Shown: positions 33,870-42,255 of the stretch, in pieces
Layout: the number at the start of each line of letters is the position of its first letter
Position numbering within the stretch: position 1 is the first letter of the stretch
Assembly: GCF_034932185.1 (NCBI RefSeq)
Contig: NZ_JAYGHW010000065.1
Coordinates: forward strand, 76,929-140,928
Reading direction: 5' to 3'
DNA length: 64,000 bases
From: Spirulina sp034932185
Lineage (GTDB): Bacteria; Cyanobacteriota; Cyanobacteriia; Cyanobacteriales; Spirulinaceae
The notes under the pieces: generated by a model
Seen by the model: only the letters and a program-made list of their open reading frames with translations
Databases searched by the model: none
What the model was told of the DNA's origin: nothing
Program-made: the position numbers and the translations under genes

Positions 33870-34317
33870 AAAAATTTTTTAATGGTAAACAGATGATCAA
33901 ACGGGTTAGATTTGATCCAGGGGTAGGCATTGAGGCTCAAAGTGCTGTAGCGATCGCCACAAACGTGCAATCTTGAAAAGGCCACTACAACAGAGCTAAT
34001 AGCCAACCCCAGATACTGTACCAATCGGGCTTAGGGATTAAAAATACGAGTTCAACGGTTGCGTCTGGGGGCGCAACAGGGACACTTGGCTCTACCTCAC
34101 GGCTCGGCATACAAAAATTAGGATTAAGAAGGGTGGGGAAAGTAACACGCTCTTTGTACTCTAAAGATAATCTGTCTCTGTTCTGGAATGCAACAGTGGG
34201 GGAGGAGGGAGGAGGGAGGAGGGAGGAGGGAGGAGTGAGTTCTAAAACTTCCATCTGTTCCCCGTTCCCCGTTCCCTGTTCCCCGTTCCCTGTTCCCTAC
34301 CCTCTCTCCTCTACCCT
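33870..34317. other. intergenic region with simple repeats
   Basis: 448 bases without a secure gene. GGAGGGA heptamers lie at about 34200-34236 and CCCCGTTCCCTGTT units at about 34257-34300. A minus-strand frame (33985-34254) ends with DWYSIWGWLLALL; its last 41 residues start at an ATG and could be a gene fragment, but no family is recognised and the upstream part is repeat-derived. Confidence 0.45.
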
Positions 34318-35241
34318 ATGAATTACCCAACCTCCACCACCGCCCAAACCTTGGGTGATTGGGCCTATGTGGCGATCGCCACCCATTTCGACACGGTTTG
34401 CACCCATGAACCGGAAGTCCTCAAGGGCAAAGACCCGGAGGCGGTTCACCAAATGCGAGTGGGAATGCGTCGTCTCCGCTCTGCTCTTGCGGGTTTTGCC
34501 CCTGCCTTGGATCTCCCTCCAGTGATCCAGGGCCGCAGAATTGGGAAAGTGGCTCGAATTTTAGGCCGGCTCCGGGATCTCGATGTATTGAGCGAAACCC
34601 TGTTTAACCATTATGCCCTGGCGATTCCGCCCCAAGAGCAAAAATGTTTAGAGGCGATCGCCTCTGTCACCCGCAAACAACATAAACAGCGCCTTAAATC
34701 CGTCCGCCGCGCCCTCACCCACAAAGGCCATTATCAAACCCTCCACACCGCCTTTAACCAATGGCTGGCCACCCCTAGCTATTACCCCATCGCTAACGCT
34801 CCCATTGCTTTAGTCTTAGCGGATTTACTCGCCCCCCAAGTGAGTAAATTCCTCCTCCATCCAGGGTTTTTTCTCTCTCCTGAAGCTGCTTTAGCTGAAA
34901 TTGAAGTTCTCCATGATCTGCGCAAACTAGGGAAAGAAACCCGTTATCAACTAGAGTTATTTGCCTCGTTTTATGGTGAGCCTTACCATACCCATTTGAA
35001 ACAGATTAAAAAAATTCAATCAGTGTTAGGAGATTTACAGGATAGCTATGTGTTGGAGGAGTTTTTACAGTACCAATTGAAACAACCCCTAGGGGAAGTA
35101 TTGCCGGACGTGATGGCCCAATTAGAGAGCGATCGCACCAAATCCCTCACCGCTTGGCACAGTCTCCAGCACATTTACAATTCCCCTCAATCCCGCCACG
35201 AACTCCATCAAGCGGTACAATTCCCCCTCACCGGAGCCTAG
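34318..35241 (+). CDS. CHAD-domain protein
   Basis: 307 residues, an all-helical CHAD domain. CHAD proteins bind inorganic polyphosphate through conserved His, Arg and Lys residues; here VHQMRVGMRRLRSALAGF (about 42-59), LGRLRDLDVLSETL and ELEV-type helices (LHDLRKLGKETRYQLELF) supply the basic face. There is no CYTH triphosphatase domain. The protein may sit on polyphosphate granules, an inference from the family. It starts right after simple repeats with no visible ribosome site. Confidence 0.88.
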   Translation: MNYPTSTTAQTLGDWAYVAIATHFDTVCTHEPEVLKGKDPEAVHQMRVGMRRLRSALAGFAPALDLPPVIQGRRIGKVARILGRLRDLDVLSETLFNHYALAIPPQEQKCLEAIASVTRKQHKQRLKSVRRALTHKGHYQTLHTAFNQWLATPSYYPIANAPIALVLADLLAPQVSKFLLHPGFFLSPEAALAEIEVLHDLRKLGKETRYQLELFASFYGEPYHTHLKQIKKIQSVLGDLQDSYVLEEFLQYQLKQPLGEVLPDVMAQLESDRTKSLTAWHSLQHIYNSPQSRHELHQAVQFPLTGA

Positions 35242-35265
35242 GGCGAAAAATTTTTCGCCCCTACA
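35241..35265. repeat. short palindromic interspersed repeat
   Basis: GGGCGAAAAATTTTTCGCCC, a perfect 20-base palindrome, begins at the stop codon of the CHAD gene and is followed by CTACAG. Confidence 0.75.
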
Positions 35266-35290
35266 GTTTTGATATTATTACGATCAACCC

Positions 35291-36265
35291 ATGTCTATCC
35301 CTCCTCCCCCCCCTGATCACATCGGCTGGCCCTGGACAGCAGAGCCACCGCCCTTAACCCCGTTGCCCCGCTATCCGAAAATTACGGTAGTGACCCCGAG
35401 TTTTAATCAAGGGCAATATTTAGAAGCCCTGATCCGCTCGGTATTGCTGCAAAGCTATCCCAATTGTGAACTCTTGGTCTTTGATGGGGGGAGTGGCGAT
35501 CGCACCCTCGAAATTTTACAAAAATACGACGGTTTAATCCAATGGGTGAGCCAAAAAGATCGCGGTCAATCCGATGCCGTTAATCAGGGGTTAGACCAAG
35601 CCACGGGGGAATTGGTGGGTTGGCAAAATTCTGATGATCTTTACGGCCCCCATGCCTTCTATTTTGCTGCCCAAGCCTGGCTCAACCAGCCCGAAAGTGA
35701 TGTGATCTATGGCAAAATTGATCACATCAATGAAGCGGGAGATTATTTATTTGCCTATCCCGTTCAACCGGCAACGGTGGCCAATATGATCCCCTATTCC
35801 GCTGTCACCAATCACAGCATTTTTCTCAGCCAAACTGTAATTCAAGCCCAGGAACGGCTGGATTTGAACTATCACCATTGTATGGATCAAGAGTTTATTT
35901 TACGCTTGCTCCTCAAGGGATACAAATTCACATTTGAGCCGAATATTCTCGCCTATTGGCGATTACATGATCAAAGCAAATCGAGCCAACAGATGGAAAC
36001 CTGGGCGCGGGAGGCCTTTCGGCTCTGTGAACGGGTTTATGGCGATGCTCAGATCGAGGCGGCCATTCGCGAGCAGGCTCAAGATTGCCTCTATAGTTTA
36101 TGTCGGGATAGTTTTGCCAAAGGGCGGATGGCGGTATTTCAGGAGCAAATTGGGGCGCTGCGATCGCACTTTGGCCCCCTGCCTTGGGAATTGCGGTTTA
36201 AGGCTGCCTTTGCCCGTTTACCGGGGGCGAAGGTGATCATTGATGCCAAGGCGAAATGGAGGTAA
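35291..36265 (+). CDS. family 2 glycosyltransferase
   Basis: 324 residues of GT-A fold. The N-terminal nucleotide-sugar part shows ITVVTPSFNQGQYLEALIRS (about 30-49), VFDGGSGDRTLEIL, SQKDRGQSDAVNQGL and the metal-binding WQNSDD motif (about 113-118). A C-terminal helical region follows. Specificity cannot be told; the family makes exopolysaccharide and lipopolysaccharide chains. It is followed after four bases by a second glycosyltransferase-like gene, forming a two-gene operon. Confidence 0.88.
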   Translation: MSIPPPPPDHIGWPWTAEPPPLTPLPRYPKITVVTPSFNQGQYLEALIRSVLLQSYPNCELLVFDGGSGDRTLEILQKYDGLIQWVSQKDRGQSDAVNQGLDQATGELVGWQNSDDLYGPHAFYFAAQAWLNQPESDVIYGKIDHINEAGDYLFAYPVQPATVANMIPYSAVTNHSIFLSQTVIQAQERLDLNYHHCMDQEFILRLLLKGYKFTFEPNILAYWRLHDQSKSSQQMETWAREAFRLCERVYGDAQIEAAIREQAQDCLYSLCRDSFAKGRMAVFQEQIGALRSHFGPLPWELRFKAAFARLPGAKVIIDAKAKWR

Positions 36266-36269
36266 ACAG

Positions 36270-37109
36270 ATGGTGAATTGGGGGTATCGGGCGGCCCGGT
36301 GGAAGGGCGAGGGGATGCGGTGGTGGTATGGGCGGCGCTTGGCCCAAATCAGCCAGCGGCCCCTCAATGGGGGGCCAAGGTTTGCCGCGTCGGTCTATGC
36401 CCTCTCCTGTGGGCGGGATTTACCGGAACAGGTGGCCAGCGTGCGATCGCTCCTCCAATCTGTTGGCGTACCGGATCGCTATGTGATTGTTTCCGATGGC
36501 AGCCATCGGTTAGCGGAGATTGAACTGCTGCGGCGGATTCACCCCTGTATTAGCGTCGTTCCCTTGGCAGAATTTGCCGATCCAGCCCTACCGCCCGCCG
36601 TGGCAGACTATGCCGCCCTCAATCCCATGGGCAAAAAGTTAACAATGATCCTCTCCATCCCCATCGACGGGCCGACGATCTACAGTGATTCCGATATTTT
36701 CTTTTTTCCCGGCGGGCCATCACTCCCGGAACTGTTGACCGCCAATCCGGGGCAATCCTACTATCTCCCCGATGCCGATCCCGCCTTTGATCAGCGCATT
36801 TTGCAGGGAATCCCCCCACAGGAACCGATCAATGGCGGCTTTATCATCTTTGGCCATCCCCCCGACTGGTCGGAAGCCATGGCCCGCTTCCTCGCCCTCG
36901 ATGCCCCCCCCAACTACTTCACCGAACAAACGATGATGCACCTAACGCTCCATCGGGATGGGGCCAAACCGTTACCTTTAGATCGCTATGTGATGGCGCG
37001 GGATGATGAATTTCAGTGGGGCGATCGCTACGCTGGGGCCGGGATTGTGTTACGCCATTATGTTACGCCAGTACGGTATAAGTTTTGGGGGAATTGGGGG
37101 TATTTGTAA
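36270..37109 (+). CDS. putative glycosyltransferase with DxD motif
   Basis: 279 residues from ATG 36270, preceded by GGAGG seven bases upstream, four bases after the family 2 enzyme. The likely nucleotide-diphospho-sugar binding core has YVIVSDGSHR (about 75), NPMGKKL (about 125) and the metal motif YSDSDIFFF (Asp140, Asp142). EPINGGFIIFG and the C-terminal YVTPVRYKFW complete a fold like GT8 or GT-A hexosyltransferases. No named family is recognised. Likely works with its operon partner on a surface polysaccharide. Confidence 0.65.
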   Translation: MVNWGYRAARWKGEGMRWWYGRRLAQISQRPLNGGPRFAASVYALSCGRDLPEQVASVRSLLQSVGVPDRYVIVSDGSHRLAEIELLRRIHPCISVVPLAEFADPALPPAVADYAALNPMGKKLTMILSIPIDGPTIYSDSDIFFFPGGPSLPELLTANPGQSYYLPDADPAFDQRILQGIPPQEPINGGFIIFGHPPDWSEAMARFLALDAPPNYFTEQTMMHLTLHRDGAKPLPLDRYVMARDDEFQWGDRYAGAGIVLRHYVTPVRYKFWGNWGYL

Positions 37110-37135
37110 GGGAATGGGGAACAGTTGAAAGTTTA

Positions 37136-37178
37136 GATCTCACTTCCCACTTCCCACTTCCCACTTCCCACTTCTCCC
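37136..37178. repeat. heptanucleotide array, CACTTCC units
   Basis: About five copies of CACTTCC, the reverse complement of the GTGGGAA class at 17238. Confidence 0.85.
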
Positions 37179-37223
37179 TCCTCTTTCCTATATCCTACGA
37201 GCCAAGTCCGTTGAGTGAAAACT

Positions 37224-38810
37224 ATGGTACTGATTAATTATCCCTATCCCTCCCAACGACGGGTTGTTCTCGGTAATCGCGGGGCGGTGGCGACGAGCCA
37301 AGCCCTGGCCAGTTTGGCGGGGATGGAAATGCTACAGGCGGGAGGGAATGCGGTGGATGCGGCCATTGCGATGGCGATCGCCCTCACCGTCGTTGAACCC
37401 ACATCAAACGGTTTGGGTTCAGATGCCTTTGCCTTGGTGTGGGATGGGACAAAACTCCATGGTTTAAACGGTTCCGGGCGGAGTCCGGCGGGGATGGAGC
37501 GGGATAAATACAATGCAGAAATTCCCCAATTTGGTTGGCCCAGCGTCACCGTACCGGGGGCGGTTTCGGCTTGGTGGGGGTTGTGGGAACGGTGGGGATC
37601 GTTGCCTTGGGCGCAACTGTTTGGGCCAGCGATCCACTATGCCACAGCGGGTTTCCCCGTTTCCCCCGTCACCGCTTTAGCCTGGCAACGGGAGGCCCAT
37701 CGCTTTGCAGCGGTGCAGGGGCGGGAGTATGAAGCATTTAAGGGGGTCTTTTTTCCGGGCGATCGCGCTCCCCATGCCGGGGAAACTTGGTGCAGTCCGG
37801 GCCATGGCGCAACGCTGAAAACTTTAGCCGATGAGGGGGGCGCAAGTTTCTACGGGGGGAGCATTGCCGAACAGATCGCCCGCTTTTCTGCCGAAACCGG
37901 CGGTTGGTTGACCCTTGGGGATTTAGCGGCCCATCGGGCGGATTGGGTGGAGCCGTTAAAGCTGGCCTATCGGGATGTGGAGGTGTGGGAAATGCCCCCC
38001 AATGGTCAGGGGCTGGCGGCGTTGATGGCGTTGAATGTTTTGGCGGGTTTTGATCTGGCGGCGCAGCCGAGGGATAGTGTGATCTCCTTCCATCGACAAA
38101 TTGAGGCGATGAAGTTAGCCTTTGCCGATGCCAGCGCCTATATCAGCGATCCGGCAACAATGCCCATCCCCCCGGAGGCGTTCCTGACAGCCGATTATGG
38201 GGCGCAACGGCGGCGGCTGGTGGGCGATCGCGCTCTCCCCCTAGCTAATCCCGGCATCCCCAAGGGGGGAACGGTGTATCTTTGCGCAGCGGATCAGCGG
38301 TTGATGGTGTCGTTTATTCAATCCAACTTTATCAATTTTGGCAGCGGGGTCTTGGTTCCCGGAACGGGGATCGCGCTGCAAAACCGGGCTTGGGGGTTTA
38401 ATCTCATTCCCGGCCATCCCAATGAGTTAGCCCCCCATAAGCGGCCGTTCCATACGATCATTCCGGCTTTTCTAACGCGGGGGGGTCAGCCCTTGGGGCC
38501 CTTTGGCGTGATGGGGGCGCAGATGCAGCCTCAGGGTCATGTGCAGATGGTGGTGAATACGACGGATTACGGCATGAATCCCCAAGCGGCGTTAGATGCC
38601 CCCCGCTGGCGGTTTTTGCGGGATAATTTGGTGATGTTGGAGCCGGGGGTGGAGGAAAGTATTGTGGCGGGTTTAACGGAGCGGGGCCATCGGGTGACGG
38701 TTTCCCCGGCCATCCATGAGTTTGGCAAGGGACAAATGATTTTGAACCAAGGGGGGACGTTTTGGGCGGGGACGGAGCCGAGGGCCGATGGGGGGGCGAT
38801 CGCCCGGTAA
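37224..38810 (+). CDS. ggt: gamma-glutamyltransferase family protein
   Basis: 528 residues from ATG 37224; GTG at 37215 is an alternative. An Ntn-hydrolase that autocleaves before its catalytic Thr, here Thr350 in KGGTVYL. The large-subunit part carries AGGNAVDAAIA (about 41-51) and LGSDAF; the small-subunit part carries SFIQSNFINFGSG, PHKRPFHTIIP and NPQAALDAPRW. No signal peptide is obvious, so a cytoplasmic location is likely, unlike the periplasmic E. coli enzyme. The homologous group also includes acylases and oxamate amidohydrolase, so glutathione may not be the substrate. Confidence 0.85.
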   Translation: MVLINYPYPSQRRVVLGNRGAVATSQALASLAGMEMLQAGGNAVDAAIAMAIALTVVEPTSNGLGSDAFALVWDGTKLHGLNGSGRSPAGMERDKYNAEIPQFGWPSVTVPGAVSAWWGLWERWGSLPWAQLFGPAIHYATAGFPVSPVTALAWQREAHRFAAVQGREYEAFKGVFFPGDRAPHAGETWCSPGHGATLKTLADEGGASFYGGSIAEQIARFSAETGGWLTLGDLAAHRADWVEPLKLAYRDVEVWEMPPNGQGLAALMALNVLAGFDLAAQPRDSVISFHRQIEAMKLAFADASAYISDPATMPIPPEAFLTADYGAQRRRLVGDRALPLANPGIPKGGTVYLCAADQRLMVSFIQSNFINFGSGVLVPGTGIALQNRAWGFNLIPGHPNELAPHKRPFHTIIPAFLTRGGQPLGPFGVMGAQMQPQGHVQMVVNTTDYGMNPQAALDAPRWRFLRDNLVMLEPGVEESIVAGLTERGHRVTVSPAIHEFGKGQMILNQGGTFWAGTEPRADGGAIAR

Positions 38811-38820
38811 AATGAATCAC

Positions 38821-38873
38821 TGTGGGGGCGAAAGATTTTTGTGCCTCTGGTAGGCTTACGCCAACGCCCCTAA
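38821..38873 (+). repeat. interspersed repeat A, copy 2
   Basis: TGTGGGGGCGAAAGATTTTT, then GTGCCTCTGGTAGGCTTACG and CCAACGCCCCTA. It lies 10 bases after the gamma-glutamyltransferase stop. Confidence 0.85.
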
Positions 38874-38894
38874 ATTCCACTATTTCAATCAGTC

Positions 38895-39494
38895 ATGGTA
38901 CAAGCGCCCACACAACCGGAAACACTGTTATTGGAGCTACCGCTAGATTTGCAGCTTTCTGTCAGTTTGGCACAGTTTGCGGTTTTGGCTGCGAGCAATC
39001 GAGAATTACAACTGGAAAGAACGGCCAAAGGGGAGTTAGTTGTGAATCCACCGACAGGATGGGAAACGGGAAAGCGCAATTTTGCACTCATTGGCCAGTT
39101 GTATCGTTGGCATGAGGAGTATCAACAGGGAGAAGCCTTCGATTCTTCAGCAGGTTTTACTTTACCCAATGGTGCAATTCGTTCGCCGGATGTTTGTTGG
39201 GTGAGTCCAGGGCGTTGGGGTGCGCTGACGGCGGAGCAGCGGGGAACGTTTCCGCAGGTTTGCCCGGATTTTGTGGTGGAGTTGCGATCGCCCTCGGATC
39301 GTTTGCCATTGGTGCAAGCCAAGATGCGCGAATATGTGGAGAATGGGGCGCAGTTGGGTTGGTTGATTGATCCACAAAATCGGGTTGTGGAAATTTATCG
39401 GGTGGGTTTGGCGGTGGAGGTTTTAGCAAATCCGGCTGAGTTGTCTGGGGAGGGGGTGTTACCCGGTTTTGTATTGGATTTGGGGCGGGTGTGA
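38895..39494 (+). CDS. Uma2-family (DUF820) nuclease-fold protein
   Basis: 199 residues of standard Uma2 form. The PD-(D/E)XK core is visible: NREL(QL)ERTAKGELVVNPP near 40-58, IRSPDVCWV (about 95), CPDFVVELRSPSD (about 117-129), LGWLIDPQNRVVEIY. It belongs to the sub-type with the GWETGKRN loop, shared with the Uma2 at 55728 but not with that at 24144. Function unknown. It is the last HIP1-bearing gene before the AT-rich island. Confidence 0.88.
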   Translation: MVQAPTQPETLLLELPLDLQLSVSLAQFAVLAASNRELQLERTAKGELVVNPPTGWETGKRNFALIGQLYRWHEEYQQGEAFDSSAGFTLPNGAIRSPDVCWVSPGRWGALTAEQRGTFPQVCPDFVVELRSPSDRLPLVQAKMREYVENGAQLGWLIDPQNRVVEIYRVGLAVEVLANPAELSGEGVLPGFVLDLGRV

Positions 39495-39635
39495 GGTTAG
39501 TGGGGGAATGGAGGTGGGGCGATGAGATGAAATGCAATTAATCAAATAGTGTAAGAGTGTAAGAGTGTAGGGTAGGCAGTGTCTATCTTACTACGCCTAT
39601 AAATTCTACGACCGGATTCCATATGACTTGGTAAT

Positions 39636-40262
39636 TCATCTGTGCTCTACCTGTCTCAGCATTATGATTCGCCGATCTTCTCTAAATGAACCGTCTAAAC
39701 GTTTATGAGAAACTTGTGTGTACAATCCGTCTAAATGATGAAAACCCAAGTTTTGATATAGTAATTGCGCTTGATTATTACTATCTGATGTGCGTAAGAA
39801 CACATTTTTAGAATTTAGTTCAACTAGGCAAGTTTTGAGTAAGTGTCTTGCTACCCCTCTCCTCCGTTTATCTTTCTTAACGCCTAAATCATCTAAATAC
39901 CAGGTATTCTCAGAAGTTGAATCGAAATTTTTTTTGAAATACTCATAGCAATTATGAGAAATATTTTTATAATTGCTAAAATCAATTATTTCAAAATTAA
40001 GCCAATTTTCATTGAACGGAACAGCCATACAAAAAGCAATGAGTTCTCTCTCCAAGTAAGCAAAGAGAACAAGCGAATTCTTGATTTCACTCTCAAAATA
40101 AGAATAAAACATTGAAATAACATCATCATTACTGAAATATTCTTCATAAGGCTGATCTGCAAAAATATCCTGATAAAGTTTAATTAATCCACATGAGAAT
40201 GCTTTATCTAAATCTTGCAAGGTATTTGCCCGAACTATTGTATAATCTGTCTCTTTTTTCAT
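39636..40262 (-). CDS. GNAT-family N-acetyltransferase
   Basis: 208 residues, AT-rich gene. The acetyl-CoA site is recognisable as DDLGVKKDKRRRGVARHLL (about 120-138), followed by VFLRTSDSNNQAQLLYQNLGFH, the usual GNAT beta4-alpha3-beta5 region. The N-terminal half is unlike common GNATs. It is the last gene of the five-gene minus-strand island operon, ten bases after the EgtD-like gene, so an acyl transfer onto a histidine-derived product is a reasonable guess, but the substrate is unknown. Confidence 0.82.
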   Translation of the reverse strand: MKKETDYTIVRANTLQDLDKAFSCGLIKLYQDIFADQPYEEYFSNDDVISMFYSYFESEIKNSLVLFAYLERELIAFCMAVPFNENWLNFEIIDFSNYKNISHNCYEYFKKNFDSTSENTWYLDDLGVKKDKRRRGVARHLLKTCLVELNSKNVFLRTSDSNNQAQLLYQNLGFHHLDGLYTQVSHKRLDGSFREDRRIIMLRQVEHR

Positions 40263-40272
40263 AAATTAACCT

Positions 40273-41235
40273 CTAATTTACTAACAAATAACAGAGGTAA
40301 AAGTGATTTTCTGGATCAGTCCAAAAGTTACTTAGTTTGAATCCGGTTCCCTCTGATAAATTTTTGATTTCTCGCATACTAAATTTATATGAATTTTCAG
40401 TATAAATACTTTCTCCCTCTGAGAAACTAAATGGTTGACCTGAAATAATTACAATTTGCTCCGCTAAACTGACTAAATGCATCTCAATTCTACTTTTGGA
40501 GAGATTGAAAAAAGCATAATGAGCAAATTTGTTCGTATCAAAATCAGCCTCTAATTCTTTATTTATACGAGTTAAAAGATTCACATTAAAAGCCGCAGTT
40601 ACACCTTTTGCATCATTGTAGGCAGCATGAAGGATTTGCGGATCTTTTTTCATATCAAACCCAATTAGCATTCCTCCACCTGAACCTACGATCGCTGCCG
40701 ATCTCTTCAAAAGTTGTACTGCTTGCTCCGGTTCTAAGTTGCCTATGGTAGTACCAGGGAAGAAGATAACTTTCTTGTTAAGAGAGGAGTGATCATAATC
40801 AGGAACTAGCATTTCTGTCGTATAGTCAGCACAAACTGCTAGTACTTCTAGATCTGGATACTTATCTGCAATCGTCTTGGATGCAGATAGCATATGCTCT
40901 CTTGAAATATCAATTGGCATATAAGCCAAAGGTTTCATCAGTGAATCCAGAAGGAGACAAATTTTTTGACTACTTCCACTGCCGTACTCGATGACGAGAG
41001 AGTTTTCTCCAATTTGATCAGCAATATCCGAGCAATGTTGCTGCAAGATGCTAAATTCAGTTCGTGTCGGGTAGTACTCTTCTAACTCACAGATTTGATC
41101 AAAAATCTTGGAGCCATAGTCATCATAGAAAAATTTTGGCGGGATTTGTTTCTGTTGCTTGCTTAAGCCTGCTAAGACTTCATCTCGAAAATTGCTGATC
41201 TTGGGTTGCAAGTCATAGAAACTAAAGTTATTCAT
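40273..41235 (-). CDS. EgtD-like L-histidine N-alpha-methyltransferase
   Basis: 320 residues of the EgtD family, which trimethylates the alpha-amino group of histidine to hercynine. The N-terminal FFYDDYGSKIFDQI and LEEYYPTRTEFSIL, the AdoMet motif VIEYGSGSSQK, the Asn in TIGNLEP, Tyr in AAYNDAKGVTAAFN, and Glu and Ser in TENSYKFS line up with the histidine-binding positions of mycobacterial EgtD. So it probably acts on histidine. No EgtB or EgtE partner is present, so ergothioneine is not the obvious end product. It follows a methyltransferase gene and precedes a GNAT gene. Confidence 0.85.
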   Translation of the reverse strand: MNNFSFYDLQPKISNFRDEVLAGLSKQQKQIPPKFFYDDYGSKIFDQICELEEYYPTRTEFSILQQHCSDIADQIGENSLVIEYGSGSSQKICLLLDSLMKPLAYMPIDISREHMLSASKTIADKYPDLEVLAVCADYTTEMLVPDYDHSSLNKKVIFFPGTTIGNLEPEQAVQLLKRSAAIVGSGGGMLIGFDMKKDPQILHAAYNDAKGVTAAFNVNLLTRINKELEADFDTNKFAHYAFFNLSKSRIEMHLVSLAEQIVIISGQPFSFSEGESIYTENSYKFSMREIKNLSEGTGFKLSNFWTDPENHFYLCYLLVN

Positions 41236-41329
41236 AATGTTAAGCTGCCTGAGCTAAAATAGATTGTTTCCAAATTCTTGTTTGCAGAAATATTCATTTT
41301 TTTCTACTTTTGTAAATAATTAAGATAGT

Positions 41330-42076
41330 TCATTTTTTTAATACAATATATACTTTTGCCTTGAATATTAAACTAACAATTCCAGATGTATTCTTGGAAA
41401 TACTATAAAGACTCTTTAGTGAAGAAAGAAATTCTTGATAAATCTCCCCTTCCGAAGAAACAATAGAACTACTTTTGGTGTATCCAATCAGACCATCAAA
41501 ATTTATTTGGTGACAATAACTGAATTCGTATTGATGACTCAGAACAAAAAGAGAACTATCTATAATTGGGTTAATATCACCAAATCTTTCTTTAATTAAC
41601 TCACGGTTTGCGATCTGATTTACTAATGAAGTATAAGTGGAAGTAAAGTCATCATTCTTATCAAAATCTGACCATACAATAGCTAATTTTCCAGAGGATT
41701 TTAAAATACGGTGAAACTCCAAAACACTTTTAATAGGATTAAACCAATGAAAAGATTGAAAACAAACAACCAAATCTAATAAATGAGCAGGTAAAGCAAT
41801 TTTTTCAGCAGGGTTATTATAAAATTCAACCAATGGATGAGATTTTGCAGCCTGTATCATAGCTTCATTAGGTTCGATCGCGTAAACTTTTACTCCTCGT
41901 TCAGCTAATAAATGGGAACCAATACCAGTACCTGCACCAATGTCGGCGGCAAGAATATCTGATGGTTCACCAAGACCTTCTAAAATTGCATCAATAACTG
42001 ATGCTGGATAGCTAGGACGATTTTTAGCATAATCATCCGCGCAACTTGAATACCTTTTAGTAAAATCTTTTGTCAT
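41330..42076 (-). CDS. class I SAM-dependent methyltransferase
   Basis: 248 residues, Methyltransf_11 type. The AdoMet motif I is AADIGAGTGIGSHLL (about 44-58), the acidic end of strand 2 is YAIEPNEAM, and motif IV is LVVCFQSFHWFNP. A ribosome site CAGGAGATG precedes the ATG. The 180-base gap to the upstream HisRS gene holds a strong hairpin. The small-molecule substrate is not predictable; by position it should act in the same pathway as the EgtD-like enzyme. Confidence 0.85.
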   Translation of the reverse strand: MTKDFTKRYSSCADDYAKNRPSYPASVIDAILEGLGEPSDILAADIGAGTGIGSHLLAERGVKVYAIEPNEAMIQAAKSHPLVEFYNNPAEKIALPAHLLDLVVCFQSFHWFNPIKSVLEFHRILKSSGKLAIVWSDFDKNDDFTSTYTSLVNQIANRELIKERFGDINPIIDSSLFVLSHQYEFSYCHQINFDGLIGYTKSSSIVSSEGEIYQEFLSSLKSLYSISKNTSGIVSLIFKAKVYIVLKK

Positions 42077-42115
42077 AATTCATCTCCTGAAAAAAATCTT
42101 GTTTTTTGTTGTCAT

Positions 42116-42138
42116 CTGGAGTCAAGGAAAGACTCCAG
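42116..42138 (-). promoter_or_regulatory. hairpin between the HisRS and methyltransferase genes
   Basis: A perfect 8-base-pair stem CTGGAGTC / GACTCCAG with a 7-base loop, 118 bases after the HisRS stop and about 40 before the methyltransferase ATG. No T-run follows directly on the minus strand, so attenuation or RNA processing is as likely as termination. Confidence 0.45.
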
Positions 42139-42255
42139 GTAGCTTTTTGAACTAAACCAAAGACAATTAATTCTGAATTTCTTGAGCTAATTTTTCTATG
42201 GGTACTTTGATTTACTCTCCTGTTTTAAGCACTTTCAAAATACACTCTCGATTTG

